Assembly (NCBI GenBank): GCA_964017045.1
Contig: OZ024799.1
Span: forward strand, 26,671,596-26,735,595
Origin: Omphiscola glabra
Lineage: Eukaryota > Mollusca > Gastropoda > Lymnaeidae
Length of the DNA stretch: 64,000 nucleotides
Reading direction: 5' to 3'
This document shows positions 39,216-50,900 of this stretch, piece by piece. The position numbers were made by a program, and so were the translations under genes. Positions within the stretch are counted from its first letter, which is position 1. Each line of letters opens with the position of its first letter. The notes beneath the pieces were generated by a model. That model ran no database searches. It was not told where the DNA came from and saw only the letters and a list, made by a program, of their open reading frames with translations.

Positions 39216-39853
39216 AATTAAACTTTTGAAAAACCGGTCAGAAATGATATGAGAGTAATGGGTAGGTATTATATAGTAATATGTTGGTATGCAATGTTAT
39301 GTTTTTAATTGCCATTGAGATACTTGTATGGATAATTTGTATACATTTTCTTTGCTTGTCAGATAAGATCGTTGTCAAGAGCATTCATAAAAGCTTATTG
39401 CATTTTTAGTTTATATTTATAATTTACTCTTTTTAATGTTATTGACCAAATGAATGGCTTCCTAAAATATAAAGATATGGTCTTTTGTACACCTGTAGCC
39501 ACAAAAGTATCCCACTGTCTCACATTGACCACACCATCCAATAATTCAATAATAAACAAACAGAATGTCAACTTTTGGAATGAAATGTATATTTTCTCCC
39601 CTTCAATGAGCCTTGTATAAATCATAAAAGCATAAATGTAGAAAAAGCAAGCTACAAGAAAAGCATTGATAATTTCTTGGTGAAATAGCTGCTCTCTCTA
39701 GACTGACAGTGTATTGCTGCGCACACTGAGGATGTCAGAAATATGATTTCACTGCAGTGACCAGGATAAAAAGGCAATGCTGATTTTAAGTGTAAAACTG
39801 GGAACAGATACCTTCAAATTTCAAAATAATTTTCTCAATCAATATAATTCCAT

Positions 39854-39906
39854 CCCCCCCCCCTCTTCCCCCCCCCTCTTCCCCCCCCCCCTCTTCCCCC
39901 CCCCCC
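39854..39906. repeat. Interrupted poly-C (CnTCTT) tract
   Basis: Runs of 9 to 12 C separated by tctt, repeated four times, giving a pure pyrimidine strand of about 53 nt. Confidence 0.9.
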
Positions 39907-40333
39907 TGGCAAGGGGGACAAAACTTTAGTATAAATGCTTTTTAAGATGGACTCTAATTTTAACAACTTGAATATACATGCATGATAGCACTTAATGGAA
40001 ACAATAAATATAAAATATTTAAGCAAAGGTTGGTGAACTAGGGTAAATTACCCCTAATGGGGTAAAAATGGAAATCTTGGGGGTAATGAGGTCTCAATAG
40101 ACATAAATAAAATAATATTTCAAGCATGTGGTTATCTCATGGTGTCACCCCATACAGACTTCTGAGACTACACCCGAGTCAGCCTGCTCTGGTGACACTC
40201 TGTTCTTGTGAAAACCTGCTCTGGTGGTACCCTCCTGTGACAGGCGACACCCTGCTCTTTTACAACTTAGTTGTGTTATGAAATATAAAACCGACTTTTC
40301 TGTCCAGTTTTCTCATTTTCATTTTGTGTCATT

Positions 40334-40465
40334 CCCCTGTGAGGGTTGTCTACCCCCTGTGAGGGTTGTCTAACCCCTGTGAGGGTTTTCTATCCCCTGT
40401 GAGGGTTGTCTACCCCCTGTGAGGGTTGTCTACCCCCTGTGAGGGTTTTCTATCCCCTGTGAGGA
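40334..40465. repeat. 20-bp minisatellite, 7 units
   Basis: Seven copies of cccctgtgagggttgtctac, nearly identical. Confidence 0.95.
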
Positions 40466-41521
40466 TGTCCAGGGTACAGTCCGCACTCTTACTATTAAGT
40501 ATGCTCAAAAAGGCAAGAGATGCTAAGGTTTTCAGAATTGCTCACAAGGAGGCTGTCTAAGATTTGCTGTCTTTGGCAGAAACCTACATTTGCTAATTTT
40601 GTTTAGAAATTTAACCCCAAAAACAGTATCCACATTTTCCAAATTTTCTCTGATTTCCAAAAGCCCAAAACTTTGATGCCATTGAGTAAATATGAAACAT
40701 CATTTGTACAAAATTTCCAGTCAAGATTGTTTCAAATAAATTTTTTTGTTCAGTGATGAGGATTCTATTAATTATTTTGTACTTTAATATTTAGAATTGT
40801 ATTCTCCATATAAATAGATTCAATAAACTATTTTTAAATTAAAATGTCTATGATTTTCTTCCTTTCAAATGGAAAGAGTTACAAAAGAGAGAGAGAGTGA
40901 ATGGCACCATGAAAGACAATATTTTGGGGTAATGGCTAGAAAAGTTCACGGAACCCTGTCTTAAAGATAAAGAATGAAATACAGTGTTAAAATATAATTA
41001 TCTAGTTACAACATAAAGTTCAAATGAGAGGACAAAACCATCAGGAAATGCAAATATTTCATTATAATTTCAAAGATGAAAACCTTAAGTTTGAAATGTT
41101 TACATGGTAATAAAATAATAGATTTGCACAATGCATAAATTCTAGTTCTACTTTTCATTATGGAAATAAATCAGTGTCCCCACAACAAATGACCACCTCA
41201 CAGAGATCAGGTACCTTGTGTCTGCTGAGTTATCTTTGTCTTTAATAACTTCTACTGCTCTCTTAAGATCAACAAAAACTCATTTCCTCCCATCACAGCT
41301 TTGCTTTTGAGGTTAACTACCAAGACTTTACAAACAAGGTTAAAATGCATTTGTTTCCCCAACCTTTCAGCACAAACCCACCATAATCGGATTAAACAGC
41401 TGAAAAGGCTGGAGGTCATTTCAGCAATTAATCAAATATGAGAAATATTCATAGTAAGACAAAAGAATTCTTCTTAACCTCACAACTACTTAATGAGCTC
41501 CAAGCAACCTTCAGGCCCTGG

Positions 41522-42053
41522 CTTTGGGAATCTTGCTTAAATGGGGCGTAGTTTCCTAAGATTGGGAATCTTCCTCAAATGGGGCATAGTTTCCTAAGAT
41601 TGGGAATCTTGCTCAAATGGGGCATAGTTTCCTAAGATTGGGAATCTTGCTCAAATGGGGCATAGTTTCCTAAGATTGGGAATCTTGCTCAAATGGGGCA
41701 TAGTTTCCTAAGATTGGGAATCTTGCTCAAATGGGGCATAGTTTCCTAAGATTGGGAATCTTGCTCAAATGGGGCATAGTTTACTAAGCTTGGGAATCTT
41801 GCTCAAATGGGGCATAGTTTCCTAAGATTGGGAATCTTGCTCAAATGGGGCATAGTTTCCTAAGATTGGGAATCTTGCTCAAATGGGGCATAGTTTCCTA
41901 AGATTGGGAATCTTGCTCAAATGGGGCATAGTTTCCTAAGATTGGGAATCTTGCTCAAATGGGGCATAGTTTCCTAAGATTGGGAATCTTGCTCAAATGG
42001 GGCATAGTTTCCTAAGATTGGGAATCTTGCTCAAATGGGGCATAGTTTACTAA
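41522..42053. repeat. 38-bp minisatellite, 14 units
   Basis: Fourteen very uniform units containing attgggaatcttgctcaaat and ggggcatagtttcctaag. The low divergence suggests recent expansion or homogenisation. Confidence 0.95.
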
Positions 42054-43727
42054 GACAAGCTTGAAATGAGATTCTGCCACCACACATTTACGCTAACCGC
42101 TAATTTGTACACACCTGGAAGGTCAAAGCCACATATGGTACTTATTGAAAAGATGTATTTCTAAGCCAGTATTTCACAGTGTATTGATGTTCTTGGAATG
42201 TGTTAAACATAACTTAGAACACACCAATGTGGCTTCTTCTATCAAGTGTAAAGTTTTAGAATTTATTTTGTATTTAAATCTCAATTAATTATTCCCATGC
42301 TGGTGTAGTAGATCTAAATCATTTGAACCAAGAGAAACTAGTTGAGAAACATGTCTTTAGTCCGCTCGTTACCAGCTGCTTACTGTTCAACTGAGATGGT
42401 CAACTCAAGGCAAAGTAAGATAAATATGCAAGGAATGTTAAACCCAGCCACCCATTGATGTGTTTTCTTTGATGGAAATGCCATTGAACCTTTTAATCAT
42501 ATTTAAAATACAGTTTAGAGAGAAGAGAAAAAAAATGGCATGATCAATTAATGTTATAATACAACTGGCATAGTTGTTGTACTAAAACAGATGACCCATA
42601 TAAGCTAAATCTCCCTAACCTATGAATGTTCAAATATGAATGTCAATAATTCTTTCACATACAGAGAAGTATTAAAACGAACAAAGTGTAAAAAATTATG
42701 CTATTAAACATAGTAGTTGAAAAAGTAGAAAGCTTAATTTGAATAAAAACCCATAGCATCAGGTTAGCTTCAATGGACAAACAAATGAGCAGTTTATTAA
42801 CTTCATACATTTAGCAAAAAGATTTCAGCCTAAGTATTAAATAAATAAACTCCAGTATATCTGTATAGCATCCATCTTAGACAAAAGATACACAATTTTA
42901 AAAAGTTACGAGGTTTCCATGATACAAATCTGAATTTTAAAAAAACAAATCAACATGACTATTCTACCTGACCAACTTGTTTCCAACCATACAAGATCAT
43001 TTTGACTCAAGTCATTTTAAATGGGGAAAAAATCTTACATGTGGCAACCATGACAGTGTATTCAACTTGACCTTAAAAACAAAATACCAAAAATATAAGC
43101 CAAAATTGTAATAAAGAAAGCATTTCAATAGCCAGATAATAGATACTTGTGAGGACGCTAAAGCTATGAGATCAGATCTCCATGGTGATATCAAAAGTAA
43201 TACAATTATGCATGAGCTGGCATAGTGTTTTTTTCATCCCATTTATTAATATGCAAAATTCATTTGTTCTTTTATTGAAAAACAACAAAAAATTTTTTTT
43301 AGAAGCACCAAATTTCAATTCTATCCTTGCCCCCACCTTCTAAATTATTTCAGAATCTTTTCTAAAGCAAAACCCAAATATATTTATTTAATTTGAATAA
43401 CATTTAGTTAGATTGTTCCATTTTGCTAAAATATCGGCTATCTTTTCTTTTCTTAAAGAGGGCACACAATTTTTATCGGCTCCAACTCAAAAGAAGATTT
43501 TTTAGCTACCGTTTCAGGAGCATGAGGAAGCCCAGTCCTAATTTTATCAATCAAAAGTTTTATTCAATCCAGTAAATTCATTTTTCAAGCATCTCCGTGC
43601 CAAAATTGCACAAGCAGGGATTTCAAGTGAATAGCCAGCATTATGTTTGTAATAGAAAATAAAACATTCCCGTCAACACGGGTGATGAAAGATAATACAA
43701 AATATACAATACACACAAGTGAGGAAA
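42054..43727. other. Intergenic or sortilin 3' flank, nothing recognised
   Basis: AT-rich sequence without gene, RNA or ordered repeat that I could recognise. Confidence 0.45.
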
Positions 43728-43876
43728 AAAGCCCATTGATGATGAACCCTCAAGGAACAAAGCCCATTGATGATGAACCCTCAAGGAACAAAGCCCATTG
43801 ATGATGAACCCTCAAGGAACAAAGCCCATTGATGATGAACCCTCAAGGAACAAAGCCCATTGATGATGAACCCTCA
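43728..43876. repeat. 31-bp minisatellite, 5 units
   Basis: Five nearly identical units containing aagcccattgatgatgaacc. Confidence 0.95.
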
Positions 43877-44958
43877 AATTCTTGTCTTATAAAACACACA
43901 AACACAAGTTCATTTAAAAGTAACTTTTTTAAAAACATTTATTAAAAAATCGTCTTTCCATAAGAAATCAAATCTTTAAGTTTTGTTACAGATCCCGTCT
44001 GTTTTGGTTTTATTTATCATGGATCTATTTTCCTGTCAACACATAAAAAGTTGCTTCATGAATCAAACTGGATGTATTTCATATGTGGCCTTGATGACTG
44101 AAGCTATATGATTAATTCAAGGCTTATGTAGATTGTCTCTGCAACCTTCTTTAAATAATTCAAACATAAAAACTAAACGTATCTTTGTTGTCCAAAACTC
44201 TTCAAGTTCTACACTGTCATGGCCAAGGTTCAGAACTAAATTAACACATTGATCTGCTCATCAATTACAATGACTCACTAGAAACTAATTTTGTTTTATC
44301 AATGTGAGAAATACATCATCATCCATTTGCATATAAAATGTAGGCGGGATCAACTTTAAACCAAGACTGAAAAGATGTATGTAGGCAGATCAACTTTAAA
44401 CTGAAAAGATGTATGCCATTCAGTGAGCTACTTTTCAGTTGGTCCCTTCAAGAAAGACACAGAACAACCAAAGTGTAAAGCACTTTATACCAATTTCTTT
44501 TTTTTGTAAAAGTAAAATAAAGAGTATGCAATAAAACATGGAGATTTTACTTATTTATTATTATGATCAAAGTATCTTATTAGCTTGCTACATTCTTTGC
44601 ATCTACACAATACAGTTATTCCAAGAAGTTTTGCACAATATGTGGGCCAGGGGAAATCTTTTCAAATGATTTGTTTCCCAGATTGCTTGATAAAAACATA
44701 TTTATCTTAATCTCTTTCAATTTCAAACGTTCACATTCACATCTGATTGGAAGAGTACGCACCAGAATCATTTTTTTTTACACATTCACACAACATAGAG
44801 AAGAGGGTCATTCAATTTGTATCTCTCTTTCTCTTAATCTCTTTCATACCCCACCATTTTTAACACAGGGATCTCATTCAACAGTTTCAGTTAAACATGT
44901 CACCCCCACCTCACTTGTGGTCAAGATGTGGTTTGGGATGACTTGAAAGACACAAAAC
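43877..44958 (-). other. Probable sortilin 3'UTR
   Basis: Downstream (minus strand) of the sortilin stop. At 44343-44405 a block containing gatcaactttaaac is duplicated. No single polyadenylation signal stands out. Confidence 0.4.
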
Positions 44959-44973
44959 TCATCCTAGCATATC
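44959..44973 (-). CDS. SORT1: Sortilin exon 23 (last, 15 coding nt)
   Basis: A strong pyrimidine tract and cttgacag acceptor precede gatatgctaggatga, encoding DMLG and stop (44959-44961). Joined to exon 22 it yields HDDSDDDMLG, the acidic-cluster sorting signal. This tiny coding piece would be missed by ORF finding; the fit to the family's C-terminus supports it. Confidence 0.85.
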   Translation of the reverse strand, partial: DMLG

Positions 44974-47900
44974 CTGTCAAGACAAAAAAAAATTTAATTA
45001 AATTATAAAAAGCAGTTATGAAAATGACAGAAAAAGATGGGAGAAGTCTCTGCTCTATGCCTATAATTCTTACCATGTTCACTCCCAATCAAAACAATAT
45101 CTCTATGCCTATAATTCTTACCATGTTCACTCCCAATCAAAACAATATCTCTATGCCTATAATTCTCACCGTGTTCACTCCTAATCAAATCAATATCTCT
45201 ATGCCTATAATTCTCACCGTGTTCACTCCTAATCAAATCAATATCTCTATGCCTATAATTCTCAGTGTTCACTTCCATACAAATCAATATATCTATGCCT
45301 ATAATTCTCACTGTGTTCACTCCCAATCAAAACAATATCTTAATTGCCATAGTTTCAACACCGAATTGAAGATTTCATATCTGAAGTTACTTTTTTCAGC
45401 CCATTCCCTACTTGGCACTTACAAATAATATTTTCCTCTGCTTGCCTTGGTTTTCCTTCTACCCAACGGATGCTCACATTACTGCTCTTGTTTTTGTCTC
45501 ATACAAATCTTGAGGTAACCTTGAACTTATGTAACCCAATAATAACACCACATGGCTACTTACATCATCAGAATCATCGTGATAGGACTTGGCTGCATGG
45601 TTCTCTCTGACTGGACCTTTACCGTTGTGCTGACTGACTGGACCTTTACCGTTGTGCTGTGGGGAAGTGTTCTCTTCCTCTATCTGTGGACCAAAGTCAT
45701 TTAATCTGCATGTATCATAGTATGTAGACTTTACACGTAAGGTCAAACATAAATATTCATAATTCTGAAATATAACTTTGGTGCTTTTTGTTGGTGTCTA
45801 TTCGTAGCAATTTTTTAAATTTCCTTAGTACCCAGTGGCTTGAAATATTCTATTGATATAATGAACAGTACACAAGCTCACCATATCAATTTAAAAAACA
45901 CTGCAAGAATTTCGGAACGCTTCTCAATTCAAATTTGTAAAATCTCTAAAAATATATCTACACCTGGGCCAGTTTATTGTCAAGTGTGTAAAGTGTCAAA
46001 GATTTCTGGTCACGCGTCAAAATATTCTGGCTCATACAAATATTTCGTCTGGTCTAAGGTTGACGAGCTGTAGATCTCAGGGTGTGACGATATCTCTACT
46101 TTTATAGTCGGACGACCGTTAGGATCTCTAATTTTCTCTGACTAGTCCAATTTATACTCTTTCTTAGTCCAAGGCACTATACACTGAGTCCATTAGATAA
46201 TACTCTGAGTTTATTAGCTATATCATATATAGCATGTCATGTAACATCACCCCCAAAATCCACAGGTACACAGCAATAATCCTAGTTCACAATAGCTCTG
46301 CCAGACTCGGCAACACACCCTCGTCCTTTTATACCCCACAAACCATGGATTTGTCCGTGACATGAAAAGCATTCACACACGCTCACTCACCCCATTTCTC
46401 CCAAAATCAACACACACACACTGCCCTGTTTTCATGACCTTGACATAAAGTTAATATTATCATTGATTGGATCTGTGGTTACTGGGAAGTCTTTGGATAA
46501 ATGTGTCACCAAGGAGACCAGCAAACAGAAGATGGCTGCAGGACTTACCTCATCCTCTGATGAATCCCTGTAAAGTGTGTCATGGCTGATGAGTGCATTT
46601 TCAAACTCTGAATCTCTCTCGTCTGCCTGGTTCAACATGGAGTAGCGATACACAACTTTGCTATAGAGAAGAAAATAGCCAGCCATCACCATCAAGCCAT
46701 TCAATAGAAAACACACAAGTGTGAGCCAGTTTGAGTTTTTTAATTTTTTTATTTTATTTAAGTCCTTCAAATTAATAGAAACAAAATGCTCATGAGACAC
46801 AGACTCATAAAAATTTATTTAATCATGATGAATCTCATGTTAAGTCAGTGAAGTTGATGGAATGATTGATTTATCTTAGTGTAAGTGGAGTTGATTTCAT
46901 CTTGATACATCTCAGTTTACTGAAACATTAATGTCAATAGAAGTTGACTAAATGATCCAAAGCTCATGTTAAGTGTGAGTGCTGTAAAATACTTAATTGT
47001 TTACCTAGAATCTTAGAGGATACCTTAAGTCACCCTTTAGCCATACAAGTCCTAATCTAAGCATCTTAATCCATTAGCCGATAATGTAAATCAAATGCAA
47101 GAACTTACTGTCTGCGTAAAAGCACCATTTTGTACATGAAAATAGCCCCAACAAAAGCCACCAGCACCAGGATGCTTGTAACAACCGCAATGACAACCAA
47201 TTTCATGGAATCATTGCTCTAAAAAGAGTCACCAAATAGAGAGCTACAGTAAACATCGCCTTGTAAGATTTACAATCAAACTTTAATTATTTTTTTTTAT
47301 CTGCAAAATTAGATTATAATCTTACACTAAGAAAAATAAAAACATGTTTTCCATGTAGCTTAGAACTTACATGTTCTTACTTTAAAAAGATATATATGAT
47401 AGAATTATTCATATCTTTTTAATTGTAGCATTTTAATTCATAGTGTTTTTCTTCATTTCATTTTAAACAACAAAAAGTGGCATCCTAAAAGTCTGATTTT
47501 AAAAAGGACCCCAAAAATGTTGAAAACACTTTGCTTGAATAATTCAGTTTAAAGTTGCTCACCTCCTTAGGAGCCTCAAAGTCCTTTTTCACAGCCAACT
47601 TGTCCCCAGTATTACAAACTTCATCCAGACGAACAATGTCAGACACTGGGTGGAAACCGTTGGTCACATCACACTTGTCTCCAGGGATAAGTCGGTATCT
47701 GAAACAGATCATAAAATATGGAGGTCATCAAACATATCTTACAGCATGACACTCAACAATTTTCTCATCAACATCCTATGCTTCTCTGTGAAGCTTCTTC
47801 TATTATTGGTAAAATTATTGTATGATTAATAATTATGTAACTGTTATGACACCAAATAATAAACTCTTTTATTGGAATACATATTATGTTAAAGCAGCTT

Positions 47901-50900
47901 TGGCGAGAAGTTATCTTCATTCTAAACACTGGTCTTAATGACGACTGACTGGTCTTTATGACAACTGTATGGTCTTAATGATAACCGACTGGTCTTAATG
48001 ACAACTGACTGGTCTTAATGATGATTGACTGCTCTTAATGACAACTGACTGGTCTTAATGATGACTGACTGGTCTTTATGAAAACTGACTGGTGTTAATG
48101 ATGACCGACTGGTCTTAATGACAACTGACTGGTCTTAATGATGACTGACTCGTCTTAATGACAACTAACTGGTCTTAATGAAAACTGACTGGTCTTAATG
48201 AAAACTGACTGGTCTTAATGATGACCGACTGGTCTTAATGACCACCCACTGGTCTTAATGACAAATTACTGGTCTTAATTACAACCCACTGGTCTTGATA
48301 ACAACCACTTGTAAGAATTTAAATTTGCAGGAATATAAAATGTACAGAGGCAAATTTAACCCAATTTTTTGTCTAAACATTTAATAATAGATAATAATTA
48401 CATGACTTAATTAGGAGCATCAAATAGGATTGTCACTTCAAAAGCACACTGCAGTCAATGTTAATCTATAAAGGAAACTTGATGGTGCAAAAAAGCAATT
48501 TTACTTGATGGTGCAAAAAAGCAATTTTATTTGATGGTGCAAAAAAAAACAATTTAAGTTTTGGACAGGTTAGTAGAGCACTGACCCAACAGTGATGAGT
48601 TTGTCCACATGACCTTTGGTGCATATGTCAATGTCCTCAGCTTTAATCTCAGCCTGTCTGACACACTTGGTTGACCCTGCCGGCCGATGGAAGCCAAAGT
48701 CACTGAGGAAATAAAGCTTTAGTTTAAGATGGCTGCGGTGCGGTACAGTACAGGACGAAAAACATCAATTTCTTAATGAACATCATCGGGGCAGCTGATC
48801 TTTTTAATGGCCTGGTTACACAGATCTTTTTAATAACCTGGTTACACAGATCTTTTTAATGAATTGGTTACACAGATCTTTTTAATTAACTGGTTACACA
48901 GATCTTTTCACTGAACTTGTTATACAGATCTTTTTAATGAAGTGGTTACACAGATCTTTTTAATGAACTGGTTACACAGATCTTTTCACTGAACTTGTTA
49001 TACAGATCTTTTTAATGAAGTGGTTACACAGATCTTTTTAATTAACTGGTTACACAGATCTTTTCACTGAACTTGTTATACAGATCTTTTTAATGAAGTG
49101 GTTACACAGATCTTTTTAATGAACTGGTTACACAGATCTTTTTAATGAACTGGCTACACAGATCTTTTTAATGAACTGGTTACAAACAGATCTTTTTAAT
49201 GAACTGGTTACACAGATCTTTTTAATGAACTGGTTACACATATCTTTTTAATGAACTTGTTACACAGATCTTTTTAATGAACTGGTTACACAGATCTTTT
49301 TAATGAACTGGTTAAACAGATCTTTTTAATGAACTGGTTAAACAGATCTTTTTAATGAACCGTTTACACAGATCAGTCAATGAATAACAATAACAAGTGA
49401 CAGGTTGTAACAAAACAATCAAATCCTCAGACAAAGGACAAAGTCCTATCTCACCATTCATAGTCTTCCTCTGTACAAGGACATATTTGTTGTAGCTTTT
49501 CCCGGCTACGACCATAACCATTATGGCACCTGAAACAAAGCAACAAGTCTTATGGGCGGCCATAGCTTTGACATGTGAAACAAAGCAACAAGTCTTATGG
49601 GCGGCCATAGCTTTGACATGTGAAACAAAGCAACAAGTCTTATGAGGGGCCATAGCTTTGACATATGAAACAAAGCAACAAGTCTTATGGGAGTAGCACC
49701 AATATAAAAATTACCCTAAATATTTTTATTTATATTTCTGAAAATAGTTTTGGATATTTGGATCATGTTTTGGATGCAACAAAAGTTGTTCTTTTCACAC
49801 AAACAATATTGTATCCTGTACAGATTGGATCTACAGACAGACTTACCATGAGTCTGGTTTAATTTTCTTGAAAGTCTCTTTCTGACCCAACAAACAACCT
49901 TCTTGTCCAGGAGTGTTCTTCAACTTTGCATGTGGAATCCAGTCCACATAATCATCTTCTTTACCTGTTAAGAAAAGTTTTTTTTTTTTAAAAAGTCTGC
50001 AATGTGGTTTTATTTGACCTCAAATATAAATAATAATTTTTGTTTTAAAAAAAGCCTTCCACATTGGTTCTCCTCTCTGAGTTCTATCAATGGTAGAACT
50101 ATTTCTCATTTTTAAGTGATGCAAAGATTATTATAAAATTGTTGTGACAACTAAGAATCTTTAACCACACCCCCCCCCCCACCCAACCCTTTTTTTTTTC
50201 CAGTGACACATTTTCAAATGTAGGTGACAATAATCTAAAAAAAAAGAACCTATTTTTTTTTTTAATTGAAAATTAGTATTAATTATAGTTATTATATTAT
50301 TTAAAGAAGCCTAAAAAAATATTTCACTTTGTCCAACACTGATTGTAATCAATATTTTACAACTTTGCACAGAACCATTTTATCAATCAATATCTTACAA
50401 CACTGCACAGAAACATTTTATCTATAAATATCTTAGAACACTGCACATAACCATTTTATCAATCAATATCTTACAACACTGCACAGAACTGCATAAAAAG
50501 ATTGTTTTTGATTTCCAAAATCCAAAATCAGAACTAAAATGAAAGACGATTGTTTCAATTCAAATGAGTGTCTCAATAATTTGGTTTTGGGTTTGTTTTT
50601 TTTTAAATATTGGACCCTGACCCAGATATAAATCCAAAATTTGTTTCAATTCATTTGCATCATCTAACTAAACAAACAAAATTTTAGACAATCAAATACA
50701 GATAATATGAGAGATGTAATGGGTATAACTAAATTACATGACTTGATCAACAGCATTTTTTTTAAAATTAGAAATTTCATGATGGCCATGTCACTACTAC
50801 AATGAAAATGAATAAAGATATGAGAAATTAAAATTAAAGACTCACATTCCTCTGTGACCACGTTACTGAAGTCTATGATATTGACAACCCACTTCTTGGT

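Larger units (their letters stand above)
38379..40333. other. Intergenic DNA, no gene recognised
   Basis: Between the Helitron array and the first minisatellite downstream of sortilin. The 38455-38679 open frame matches nothing I know and has no splice or start context that I would trust. Confidence 0.45.

Noticed and set aside
39835..40026. Gly/Arg-rich minus-strand open frame
   Set aside because: It is the translation of an interrupted poly-C tract.
41522..42053. Regular array considered as a CRISPR
   Set aside because: The units are contiguous with no unique spacers, and this is an animal nuclear sequence; it is a minisatellite.
45003..45428. Repeat-protein frames on both strands
   Set aside because: A 48-bp minisatellite in the last sortilin intron; both strands are open for the same reason.
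45684..45746. Extension of sortilin exon 22 upstream to an earlier acceptor near 45715
   Set aside because: An acceptor there leads directly to an in-frame stop (att aaa tga) in the required phase; the ccacag acceptor at 45684 keeps the frame.
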